DNA of 64,000 bases from positions 18,444,501 through 18,508,500 of the forward strand of contig CM065394.1 in the NCBI GenBank assembly GCA_033060915.1, read 5' to 3'. This stretch comes from Euryodendron excelsum. Its lineage: Eukaryota; Streptophyta; Magnoliopsida; Ericales; Pentaphylacaceae. The notes below the pieces were generated by a model. That model saw nothing but the letters and a program-made list of their open reading frames with translations, made no database searches and had not been told where the DNA came from. Of this stretch, positions 24,301 to 34,162 are shown piece after piece. The position numbers and the translations under genes are program-made. Within the stretch, counting starts at the first letter, position 1, and each line of letters opens with the position of its first letter.

Positions 24301-25012
24301 AATGTTGACCCCTTTCTCTGTCATAGTCATAGTGCCCCACATGCCCGTCTTTGCTCGAGAAAAGACAAGATTGACCAAAGACTCAGATTCACAAGAATCC
24401 ACCGTCTTCACGTGAACTATAATCACAAATGGCCATAATTCATATGATTAGAAAATCATACAACATCACAAGATATACAGTAAAGCATAACAATATTACT
24501 AATACAAGTTTCTTACAAAATGACAAACCTTTCAAATTAAACTTCTAGTACACAACAATACTTATCAAGCAATTCACCATTTACAGGAATTTTAAACACT
24601 CTTAGAATTCACTTTACAGTTCTACAAAATGGAATCTTAAAATTTGGAATACTATGCAACAAACTTCTCAATACTCAACATAAGATTAACACCACTATCC
24701 ATGCATTTCTCAAATCAAGACTAATACGGATTTGCTACACACCTACACGTGCACTGTATATGAGCGACTCAAAATTAATGCCTTGATTCAATGCAAACTC
24801 CCTGATTTATGTATTCACATAACTAACATGTAATAAGTATTCTAGAAAGCACAAAACACCAAACTATTACTCTAGAATGTAAGACCATATTGTTAATACA
24901 AAATCTGATCTTCATGGCTTAAACATCTCAAAACACAAGACAACATACATAAATTAAAATTTAATAGAATTCAAAACACAATAAATATTTACCAAAGAAT
25001 CTGTCTTAAGAT
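21341..25012 (-). other. Interior of non-autonomous element; no recognisable gene
   Basis: I searched both strands for zinc knuckles, the RT [YF]xDD box and integrase motifs and found none. The longest minus-strand ORFs are 21405-21779 (124 codons) and 24137-24340 (about 68 codons, GTG-initiated, charged, with HYDYDRERGQHWVGSPKDED). The latter sits in a stretch (about 23960-24420) of higher GC and fewer stops than its surroundings. A second open stretch follows it on the same strand (SQLRILENARKSVHDVVKR near 24020). This block could be a decayed gag or a captured host exon; I do not recognise it. Confidence 0.5.
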
Positions 25013-25428
25013 TGATAATCTCTATTATGTGTGTGAATAAAAAAGATACTGACACTATAACAATTTGTATGTAAACAAAAACTATCAATATACAACAATA
25101 TACAATATTCATCATAACATATGAAACCCAAGAATTGAAAATAATAGAACTTACAGTAGACGAGTGCTAACTGAGAATGCGACAAATGCAAGATAAAATA
25201 TTTTGATCAAGGCAAGTGTGTGACACTTTGTCCTTAAGACAAATTCGCCCCTCACAATTATGCTAGCGGGATGAATGAGTATCTGTCTCCCAAGATACAA
25301 TGATCAGCAGCTACGAAGAAGAAGCACTGCACTATTCTTGCTCGGCAAACCAAACTATGTTTGAACTCTCTCTTAATACAATGAAATCCCAAAAAATCAA
25401 GTAATGCGGATCCGGTATGTGAGGGGAA
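25013..25428 (-). repeat. 5' LTR of non-autonomous element, distal fragment (interrupted)
   Basis: Matches 20036-20455 and stops abruptly after GAGGGGAA, where the R-family LTR begins. The remainder resumes at 33275. Confidence 0.85.
25424..25428. repeat. Target site duplication (left), R-family LTR
   Basis: GGGAA. The intact copy of the target at 20446-20460 reads through this point without insertion. Confidence 0.7.
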
Positions 25429-25919
25429 TTTTGTGCCTAGATTTTTCGCACTCGAGGAATACTCTCACGAGTGGGAAAAATGCTGTACTTTCTCGTTAGA
25501 ACTCACCCTCCTAGAAGAATGAGTGCGACTAGGTTTAAATTGAAAATAGATTTGAATAAAGGGTTTTTGAAAAAGATTTGGAGTCTCCACCTAACTTAAT
25601 TAAGGTGAGTTAGGTCACCTAAAAACTAAGAATAATTCGAAGACTACACTTAGAGTTTTTGAAAAACGATTTTGAAAATATCTCCTCAAGAGCGGGTTTT
25701 TAAGAAAACAGGTTGTTTGGCAACCTTTGGAAAACATTTAGCCCTTTTTGAAAAATAACTCCTTTTTGGTCTTTGAAATCAGTGATCTAGGTTTGAAGGT
25801 TGGTTACGTGTAGGGAAGACGCACTAAGCCATCACCCTACCTCGCCCTTTTGGTACCTACATGTTAATCTACCCTAGATTCACCTATTAGAGTCTTTAAC
25901 TAGCTATTGTTCAATCCTA

Positions 25920-28210
25920 TCCACTTTGAAAAAAAATGTTTAAAAAGAAATTTAACATGATGCATGATATGCAAGCGTAAAAAAAGACTTGATTTGAAAA
26001 TAGATTTGAAAAGAAGAATTTGATTTGATTTGAAAAGAAAGAGATAGAAGTTTGAATTTGGAAAAAAGGTTTTGAAAATTGAAATTGAAGATTGAAAATA
26101 GAAATAGATCATTAAATTGGAAACTTGAAGAAAATTGTAGGATTGGAGATTAGAAAGAAGTTGTAGAATTATAAATTTGAAAAATGTTATGGAATTTGAA
26201 ATTTGAAAAATATGGAGACCGCTCCCATGAAGGTTACCTATGTATCCTTTTGGAGGAATCAGGTCAGTCGTAATTCAGACAAGAGTCCAGTTGAAGATAG
26301 AAGAGTTGATTTGGAAAAAGAAAATGAATGAGTTGGAAATTGGATTGGAAGATTGAGAGATTGAACTTTGATTAGAAGATTTGAAAAGATTTGATTTTGA
26401 AAGACTTGGTTTTAGGAAATCTAGAAAGACTTGAGACCTAGAAATGAAGGATTGGATTTGACTTGGAAAGATTTTGGAGAAGAATTGACTTGAATACTTG
26501 GACTTGGAAGATTGGAGAAAAATTGGAATTAGGAAAGGTTCGAATTAGAAAAATTTTGTTTTAGGAAAGTTTTGGAATTAGGAAAGTTTCGTTTTAGGAA
26601 AGTTTCATTTTAGGAAAGTTTTGGTTTAGGAAAGTTTTGGTTTTAGAAAAGTTTCGACTTAGGAAAGTTTTGAATTAAGAAAGTTTCATTTTAAGAAAGG
26701 TTTTTGAAATAGGAAAGTGTTGAAACTAGAAATGTTTTGAATTAGGAAAAGTTTTGTTTAAGAAAGGTTTAGAATTTGAAAATTTTCAACTTAGGAAAGT
26801 TTTGAACTTGGGAAGCTTAGAATTTGGAAAGATTTTAAATTAGAAAAGGTTTTGAATTAAGAAAGTTTTGAGTTTAGAAAACTTTGGATTTGGAAAGATT
26901 TAAAGTTTAGGAAAGTTTAAGATTTAAAAAGTTTTTAGAGTTTTAATTTTAGAAAATCTCGAGATTAGAAAAGGTTGAGTTTAGGAAAGATTTGAAAACT
27001 TGGATTTGGAAAGGGGTAAAATTAGAAAAGGGTTGAATTAGGAAAGATTTGAAAGCTTAATGTTTAAGGAAAGATTTTGAAGTTTTAGGAAACTTATGGT
27101 TTGGAATGGTAGGAAATTAGGAGAGAATTGAATTAGGAAAGATTTAGATTTTGAGTTTTAAAATTTAGGAAAAATTTTTATGTTCAAGTTAAGATTTAGG
27201 AAAGTAGAAGATTAGGAAAGAGTTGGATTAGGAAGGGATTGGATTTTGTTCCTAAGAAGAAGTGCTTTGATTTTGTTTCCATAAACGGAGGATAAGATCT
27301 AGTTTCCTAAAGGGGAAAATTTGATTTGACAAGGATTTGGAAAGGGGAAGTTTTAAAAACCCTGGACTTGGAAGGCTATAGTTTTGACATAGAAAATAGG
27401 TTTTGGAAATATGTATAGTTTTGGTATAGAAAACAAGAGGTTTTGGAAACCTAGGTTTTAAGGCAAGTTTAAAAATCATATTTTTGGAAAGAAAATTAGG
27501 GTTTCCTAATTATGGGTTCTAGGGCTTGACTTGGGCACCAAGAAAAAAGATTTTTTGGAAGGTTTGTTTTTTGAAAACAAGTTTTTGGAAGGAAATCCTA
27601 GAGAGGAGTTTCTAGAGGGAAGATTTTGGAAAGAGTTTTTAAGAAAGTGAATTTTGGTGGAAGATTGTTGGAGAGAGTTTTTGGAAAGATTTTTTGGGAG
27701 AAGACTGTTGGAGAGAATTTTTGGAAAGATTTTTGGGGAGCATTTTTAGAAAGTGGATTTTGGGGAGAGGAGTTTGAAAAGGAGTTGAAAAAGGGAGTTT
27801 TGAAAAATAGATTTTTGGAGGGAGTTTTTGAAAACAACTTTGGAAAGGAGAGTTTTAGAAAAGTATGTTGAAAAAGAGATTTTTAAGAAGAGAGACTGTT
27901 TGAAAGAGAGTTTTAGAAGGTATAAAAACATCTCACTTTCCTAAAGCGATTCTAACCATAAGAGGGTTAGAACCACTTTAGGAAAGTGGTTTTGAAAATA
28001 ACAAGATTTGAAAATATGAACCATAAAAGTCACTTTGAATATAACACTTTCCTAAAGCAACCCTAGCCATGGAAAGGCTAGAATCACCCTAGGATTGTGA
28101 TTTTAAAAACAAATTTTTGAAAAGGAGATTTTGATGCAATTTTGAAAACAAGTTTGAAAATAATTTTGAAAACAACTTTGAAAATGTCTTTTGGAAGAAT
28201 ATAAGAATCA
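25920..28210 (+). repeat. Degenerate 18-20 bp tandem repeat, purine-rich on plus strand
   Basis: About 2.3 kb of units like TTTAGGAAAGTTTTGAAT and AATTAGGAAAG. C is nearly absent from the plus strand in the core (about 26400-27300). Short ORFs here, including 27252-27479, 27598-27837 and 27626-27871, only reflect the repeat. The right-hand R copy carries the complement at 61560-63960. Confidence 0.8.
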
Positions 28211-28491
28211 TGATATGCACAATGCAAATTTGAGGTCGTGAACATACAAGGCTAAGGCTTCACCACATAATCAAGGGGGCCGAACTCACGTGGTCTTCGG
28301 TTAGCCTAAAGGAAAGCCCTTGACACGGTGACCCTCCAATAGTCCAATCCTATACATGGACCGGGAATCCCTTTGTTTCAAGCATGCAAAGAAAAGAGGG
28401 GAAAGAGATGGGGGATTAAAATAGAGAAAACCCAAGTGGGTTAGGAGAGAGAAGAGAGAGGGGGGAGTGCAGAAACGTAAAGCAAAAGCCT

Positions 28492-28500
28492 ACCTTGTGT
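28492..28500 (-). other. Possible 5' splice site downstream of R-family TATA box
   Basis: Minus strand ACACAAG/GTAGGC, about 310 bases after the TATA box. The right-hand copy has ACACAAG/GTAGGT at 61262-61271. Confidence 0.3.
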
Positions 28501-28810
28501 CTTGTTTATTTTACACGCCTTGCTTGTCTTTGAACTTTGTCTTAATCTTCGTCTTCAATCCTCAAGAGTTGTCTTCAATCTTCAAACTTTAGATTGCAGC
28601 TCTTCAAGTCTTCAAAGGAAGGTTGGGGGCTAGTGTATAAGTGTATGGGAGTGTGTATGAGTGTACAGAAGGCTAGGGTTTAGTGTATGGTGGCTAGGGT
28701 TTGGAAAACCTAGAGAAGCTACAGTTTTGGGAGTGTTCAAGCTCTGTATATCGAATATTGGTGTTTTTAGACTGAGTTTGCGGACCTCTTTCACGCTGGA
28801 AGAGGCTCTG

Positions 28811-28818
28811 TATTTATA
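28811..28818 (-). promoter_or_regulatory. TATA box of R-family LTR
   Basis: Minus strand TATAAATA followed by CAGAGCCTCTT; conserved in the 59229-64000 copy at 60945-60952. It shows that R is transcribed leftward here. Confidence 0.6.
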
Positions 28819-28839
28819 GAGATGGGATAGACCTGACGC

Positions 28840-28925
28840 CTGTTGCAGTGGCGCTAGGCCAATTTTCCTCTTGGCGCCATTAGGAGTGGCGCCAGGCCAA
28901 TTCTTGGACTAGTGGCGCCAGCCAG
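28840..28925. repeat. GGCGCC-containing repeat cluster in R LTR
   Basis: Four copies of a GTGGCGCCAGGCC-like phrase about 25-40 bases apart, just upstream of the TATA box in R's own orientation. A related cluster lies at 60825-60930. Confidence 0.7.
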
Positions 28926-29061
28926 TTAGGAAAGTATATAGGTCGGCAAACAACGTATCTTTGATTAAATTTGGGCGCTTGTACTAGTGACTACCATGCA
29001 ATTTTTAACCTGTCTTCACTAGGAGTGACTTTGGAAAGTCCGGGAATGATTTGAAAAGGCC

Positions 29062-29066
29062 GGGAA
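29062..29066. repeat. Target site duplication (left), solo LTR in R
   Basis: GGGAA, versus AGGAA at 31676-31680 (4/5 match). Confidence 0.65.
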
Positions 29067-31675
29067 TGTGATATACCGAACCTCTATTTATTTCTATTAA
29101 TGAGAATTTCTAGTATATATAATGTTTGATATTAATTATTTCTCCTTTTGGGTCAAAATGACCAATGAAAGCCTTGGTATAACTTAAACCTATGGGTGAG
29201 ACACATGAGATTATTCCCATGTGTATCATCTTTTATACACATAAGTGCACATAACTCACATATGCTCAGCCGATTGAGAAGGAAAAGAGGGAGAAGAGGA
29301 GAAGAGAGAGAGGAGGAAGAAGCTTGAGGAAGAACTTGAAGCAATAGAAGACTTAACCAAACTTGAAGAAAGGTAAGGTTCCATTTTCTCCTCCAATGGT
29401 ATATGTGTATGTATCTATCTTTGTGTGGTGTGTTGTTGAATTGTTGTGGGTGACTCTTTTGAGTCCCAAATTAGCTAAGTATAGAATGTTGAAAGCCCCA
29501 TTGAAAGATTTGAGGGTTTGGGATGTGAAATCCCCAACTTATGCAAGTTAGGGCTTAGGTTCCTAAAACCCTAGATCCCTTCAATTTTCTTGTTTAAAAT
29601 GTTTGATTTTGTGTTATTGTGATCTTCTTGGGTCAATCTTTGGACCCTAAAAGCATTGGAAGAGTTTGTGAGAGTTTTGATAGAGTTTGGTTTTGATTTG
29701 AGTGAGATTTGGAGATTTTCGGGTAAAAATCTGGGTATTTAGCTTTGGAGTGAACTCCTTAGTTTTTGGAGGCGACTTCTTGTCCCAGTAAACTCCCAAA
29801 ATTATTCATTTAGCTTTGGTGTGCACTCCTTGGTTTTTGGAGGTGACTCCTTGTCCCAGTGAACTCCCAGATTCATTTGTTTAGCTTGGGAGGCGACTCT
29901 TTATTTTTGGAGCCGACACTTTTGTCCCAGTGAACTCCCAGATTTGTTTCTTTAGCTCAAGAGGCGACTCTTTAATCTCCAAAGGTGACACTTTTGCCCA
30001 GATAACTCCCAGATTCGTTTCTTCAGCTCAGGAGGCGACTCCTTTGTTTCTAGAGTCGACACCTTCGTCCAGCCCCCGGTTTCACTTTCCAACTCAGACA
30101 CTGTTTCGTAAAACGAGCATAACTTTCTCTAGAAAACTCAAATTGATGCACCGTTTGAAGCATTGGATAGTAAACTCATAGGTCTTTGTATCCATATAAA
30201 TTTTGTACTCAAATTCCTTGTGGTTTGAGAGATATTCAATTTTAAAATTGACCCAAAATTCTACCAGTAATACTCTTCCAAAATTTTAGCCCATTTTTTA
30301 TGGGGCATAACTTCTTCATCCGAAATGCATTTTTAGCCCATGACCTATCAAGTTAAAGCCCTTTAAGCCTATTTCAAATGGAACTAACCTAGAATGTAAA
30401 CTCTTCCTTGGGAAGTGTTGAGACGCGATGAAGAAGTCAATGTTCCGGCTTTCATGTTCAAACCTCAACCTTATGTTCTCGTGTTACGTTGTTGCCTTAC
30501 TTTGGAGTCTTGTATTGATATTTCCATACTTCTATGTGCATTTTGTGTAGGAACACCTTGTCTACCACCCATCCTATCGGAGAGAGGTGAGTAACGATAT
30601 GCCATGAGTAAAACTCTATTAATTTCCAAATGTTTTAAATTCACTTACATATTATGCAATGTTTTCTATATATTTTCAATGCATCAATATTTATGTTCAA
30701 GTATAAATGTCATACCTTGAAATGCATGCAAGCTATACTTATGTTATGAATGAAAATCATGGACTATAATGTTTAAACGAAAGAGATGCTAAATTTCCAA
30801 TGTATGGTGCCAACTCGGGTCTTCTCGTGGCAAGACCTTAATCTAGCCCGATAATCCTACGACAGGGGACGTGAAATAAACTATCTAGTCCAATGATAGG
30901 AGATAGGAAATAAACTATCTATGTTGGGAGACGTCCCTAGCCTAAAGAGCCTTAGTGTGACCTACATGGTTACTATGGAGCCTAGCTCATATGTCGAGTT
31001 GTAACACACTTATGTTTTGAACTGAGAACTATGATATGTTCACATGTTTTACGACAAGATATGAAATATTATCTCAAGAATAATGTTATGTTGCATCTCT
31101 TCTCATGATACTATGTTTTGAAATGTTAAAACGTTTCAAATGATGGTTACGTTACCTATAAGTTCCAAGTCTACGCTTTAAAAGTTCAAAAGCTCATTGC
31201 TTATGTATAAATGATTATCTATCCTTGTACGTTGGATATAAATGCTAGTCCATGATATTTTCTCGCTCATGCATCATTGTTATTCACTGAGTATTAGTTT
31301 ACGTGTTTTCAAATGATTTTCAAGTAGCCAATCCGGGAGGCCCTAAAGCGAGGCCATACGTGGATTTTGAGTTGCGGCCCACGGGCCTATGTTTTGTATT
31401 ATGTTTGAGGGTTAGACTCAATGTTTTGTAATGATATAATGCTGTAACTTCAGTGGACCTTGATTAGGTCCTTATGTATATTATGTTTTGGATTAGGCAC
31501 AGCTCTATCATGTATGACATGGATTATATTTCAAGTTATAAAAGTTTCCATTCCGCAAATTTTAAATGAGTATGCACAGGTGATCAACCGGTTTAATGTA
31601 ATGCGGCCTCGGGAAGCCTTGTTATTGGCCGGTCAAGTACCCTAATCCGTATAAGCCGGGTTATGGGGCGTGACA
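29067..31675 (+). mobile_element. Solo LTR, probably of a Ty3/gypsy chromovirus, nested in R
   Basis: Interrupts R between CCGGGAA and GGAATGACCC; the uninterrupted right-hand copy reads ATCGGGAATGGCCCGG across the site (minus strand near 60690). It starts TGTGATATACCG and ends GGGGCGTGACA, a terminus typical of plant Tekay/Del-type LTRs. Flanks are GGGAA (29062-29066) and AGGAA (31676-31680). At 2.6 kb and with no coding motif it is best read as a solo LTR left by LTR-LTR recombination. A 71-bp tandem array lies at 29741-30080. Confidence 0.8.
29741..30085 (+). repeat. 71-bp tandem array (about 5 units)
   Basis: Units begin AGCTTTGG or AGCTC at 29741, 29812, 29883, 29954 and 30025, an exact 71-base period. 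Each contains GGAGGCGACTC and CCCAGTGAACTCCCAGA phrases. Confidence 0.88.
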
Positions 31676-31680
31676 AGGAA
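31676..31680. repeat. Target site duplication (right), solo LTR in R
   Basis: AGGAA directly after GTGACA. Confidence 0.65.
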
Positions 31681-31897
31681 TGACCCGAAAGGCCAGAAAA
31701 GGGCAGGAACATTTAGAATAGTGTCCCAGAGGTATTTGACTTGAAAAATGAGGACAAGATGTGTCGGAACAGTTGACCGGGCTTTTAGGGGCAAAATAGT
31801 CAATCAGACCAAAAAGCTACCGAGACGAACTCGGACTGTCTCAGAAGAAGACTCAAGATTTGAAAACATTATTCAGAATGTTCCCAAAGGTTTCTAG

Positions 31898-32365
31898 TTT
31901 GATTTCCAGAGCCGGTGTGATCGAAAAAGGTGACCGACCCACTAGGGGCAAAACGGTCATTTTGCACCGGGTTTGCCGGAACTGACTCAGAATGATCCGA
32001 AAGGATAAAGAAAGGTTGAGAATACTATAAAAAGCATTCTCGGGAAGTTACCGATTTGATACCCAGAGCCAGTGTGGTCGGAAAAGGCAACCGGCCCTCT
32101 AGGGGTAAAATGGTTATTTTGTACCGGATTTGCCTAAACTAACTCGGAATGATCCGAAAGGATAAAGAAAGGTTGAGGACACTATAAAAAGCATTCTCGA
32201 GAAGTTACCGGTTTGATACCCAGAGCCAGTGTGGTCCCTGGGACGTTTGGATGCCTAGGGGCAAAATGGTCATCTTAACTGGAAAGTCTTAGAAAACGCC
32301 CAAGGGGCAGCTTGGTCATTTTTCACCAAAGTGGGCTAGCAGGCACCGGTGTTGACTTGGGTTTT
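31898..32365 (+). repeat. 157-bp tandem array in R LTR U3
   Basis: Phrases TTTGATNCCCAGAGCC start at 31898, 32055 and 32212, an exact 157-base period. Units include CTAGGGGCAAAA and ACTATAAAAAGCATTCTC. A more degenerate unit precedes them. Counterpart at 60090-60600. Confidence 0.8.
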
Positions 32366-32689
32366 GAGTGTTTCCGCCACTCTGACGGCGGTCGTGTGAT
32401 ACAGGGGTTTGTTGGCAATTCCCTATATCGACCTGTTTGCAAGTATTTCCGCTACTCGGACGGTTCGCGATCATTCCTGAGACTGCTTGATCTCGGGAAG
32501 CTGCTAGAGGGACTTAGCGCCTGAGAAGTCAACTTTCTCAAAAGGCGTGCCTAAACGGACATTTCTGCATTGGCGGGCTAGCAGGCGTCAAAGGTGGACC
32601 GTTCTACCATCTAGGGGACTTGGGGTCTCGTCCCGATCGACAAGTTTAAAGGGACTTACCATTTCGAAGAGATTTTTTTCTTCGAAAAA

Positions 32690-33070
32690 CGTGCTAGACC
32701 GTCTCCAAGAATAAACTGTCTCGAGAGAGGGATTGGAATTGGAAAAGGGTCTTATCGTTTTCGGAAAAACGTGTCTGATTTGGAATAGATTTACCGTCTT
32801 GAAGAATAAACTGTCTCGAGAGAGGGATTGAAATTGGAAAGGGGTCTTATTGTCTTCGAAAAGACATGCCTAATTTGGAATTAGAAAAGGGACTTACCGT
32901 CTTCAAAAAGACGTGCCTGGTTTAGAATAGATTTACCGTCTCGAGGAATCAACTGTCTCGAGAGAGGGGTTGGAATTGGAAAGGGGACTTATCGTCTTCG
33001 GAAAGACGTGCCTGGTTTAGAATAGATTTACCGTCTCGAGGAATCAACTGTCTCGAGAGAGGGGTTGGAG
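32690..33070 (+). repeat. 95-bp hairpin tandem array in R LTR U3
   Basis: CTCGAG-centred units at 32720, 32815, 32957 and 33052. Each full unit carries two perfect inverted repeats: TCTCGAG/CTCGAGA with an 11-base loop, and CGTCTT/AAGACG with a 4-base loop (CGGA). The counterpart at 59440-59880 has an 81-base period. Confidence 0.85.
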
Positions 33071-33269
33071 TTGGAATTGGAAACAATAACGCCCGCTAAG
33101 GGCATTTTGGTCATTTTGCCTCTGTTTGGGCCTGGTGGGCCCACGAAGTGATGGACAGGCAGGATTTAGACTTAGAGAGTTGGTTTCAATTAGAATATGT
33201 CCATATTGACTTGAGTACAAGTCTGGACGGAGTGTAGACTGCCGAGCGGTCAAAAATGGGGTGCTTACA

Positions 33270-33274
33270 GGGAA
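33270..33274. repeat. Target site duplication (right), R-family LTR
   Basis: GGGAA, followed by the rest of the interrupted LTR (GAATACAGAATT). Confidence 0.75.
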
Positions 33275-34157
33275 GAATACAGAATTTATGTTAAATTCAA
33301 TTTTAAATTTCAGTAGTCTTTCTAAAAATTTGATACAGAAATTGACAATGATTCTATCTAGAATGGATTGAAAAGAAATGACGGCTGTTGAATTTCTATT
33401 GAAATTCACTGCATAATCGAACCAGAACAATAACAGAATCGACAGGCAAAACGCACCACTTGGATAGAAAGTCATTGATCTCTCAGCGACTGGAACCTTC
33501 TGGGAAAACCTTGGTGTCAGCATCTAGATAGCACTCTGGTAGATCTAGAAATCAACAACATTTCTGTTTTGGATGAGTTTTTGGATTTTCCAATATGCTA
33601 ACTAGAGATAAAACTTTGGTATATATAGGAAAGGACACACCTATTCACGAAAAGGCAACAGCCAAATGCGCCCTTAATGCCAATGGGCACTTCTGTTCAA
33701 ATATAAAAATTAAGTTTGAATTATGGCGCAAAAAAAACTAAACCAAGAACGATTTGGTCAATCGCCTTTGAGCCTGGCCCGACCCTGTGTAGGCGGGTAG
33801 GGCGCATTCGTGTGTTTTGGATCGACCCATGAGTTGGGTAAGTCCTCTCCCATCCACAAAATTGGAGTGTCCCTTGGAGCCAAAACTCAACTTGATGAAA
33901 AGGTTTTATATGCCCATCATTTGTTTCATAAGAAACCAATGTGAGACAACCCACTTCTTTCCAAGTAAATCATGGTCATGTTAGTCACTTTGAGAGTCAT
34001 TATCTCATTCAAATCTCCATGAATTTGAGCAAATAAATACTTGATCTTCATCTCCTCATGGAGAGAATTCATAGCACCTTGGACGCACTTCAAAGGATGT
34101 GTGGGTCCCACCTTTTATTAGGCTCAAAGTCGTGGTTAAACCACAAATTTTCCAACA
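33275..34157 (-). repeat. 5' LTR of non-autonomous element, proximal fragment
   Basis: Continues the LTR (matching 20451-21327) immediately after the R insertion; ends CCAACA. TATA-like TATATATA at 33620-33627. Confidence 0.85.
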
Positions 34158-34162
34158 TTAGC
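34158..34162. repeat. Target site duplication (right), non-autonomous element
   Basis: TTAGC directly after the LTR terminus CCAACA. Confidence 0.65.

Larger units (their letters stand above)
25432..33269 (-). mobile_element. Family R: very long solo-like LTR, nested, minus sense
   Basis: Inserted in the LTR above with TSD GGGAA at 25424-25428 and 33270-33274. On the minus strand it starts TGTAAGCACCCC at 33269 and ends GGCACA at 25432, plus three extra A before the TSD. A 2.6-kb solo LTR (29067-31675) interrupts it, so the original length was about 5.2 kb. The copy at 59229-64000 is the same sequence in the other orientation. It has a TATA box at 28811-28818, hairpin arrays, a 157-bp array, GGCGCC clusters and a long purine-rich tract. 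No coding region is recognisable. The TG...CA ends, TSD, TATA and absence of genes suggest an LTR, probably of a large-LTR Ty3/gypsy or non-autonomous element; the lineage is unknown. Confidence 0.75.
20036..34157 (-). mobile_element. Non-autonomous LTR retrotransposon with nested insertions
   Basis: Copies of a 1.3-kb LTR lie at 20036-21327 and, split in two, at 25013-25428 and 33275-34157. On the minus strand the LTR begins TGTTGGAAAATTT. A G-rich polypurine tract (ATGTGGGGGCT on the minus strand) precedes the left copy, so the left copy is the 3' LTR and the element reads leftward. Flanking 5-mers are TTAGT (20031-20035) and TTAGC (34158-34162), a 4/5 match. The interior (21328-25012) is only 3.7 kb and shows no gag, RT or integrase motif, so it probably depended on another element's proteins. 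The TGTTGG start suggests Ty1/copia affinity; this is inference. Confidence 0.8.

Noticed and set aside
27252..27931. Several 60-80 codon ORFs on both strands
   Set aside because: They are translations of the degenerate 18-20 bp repeat; both strands show them equally.
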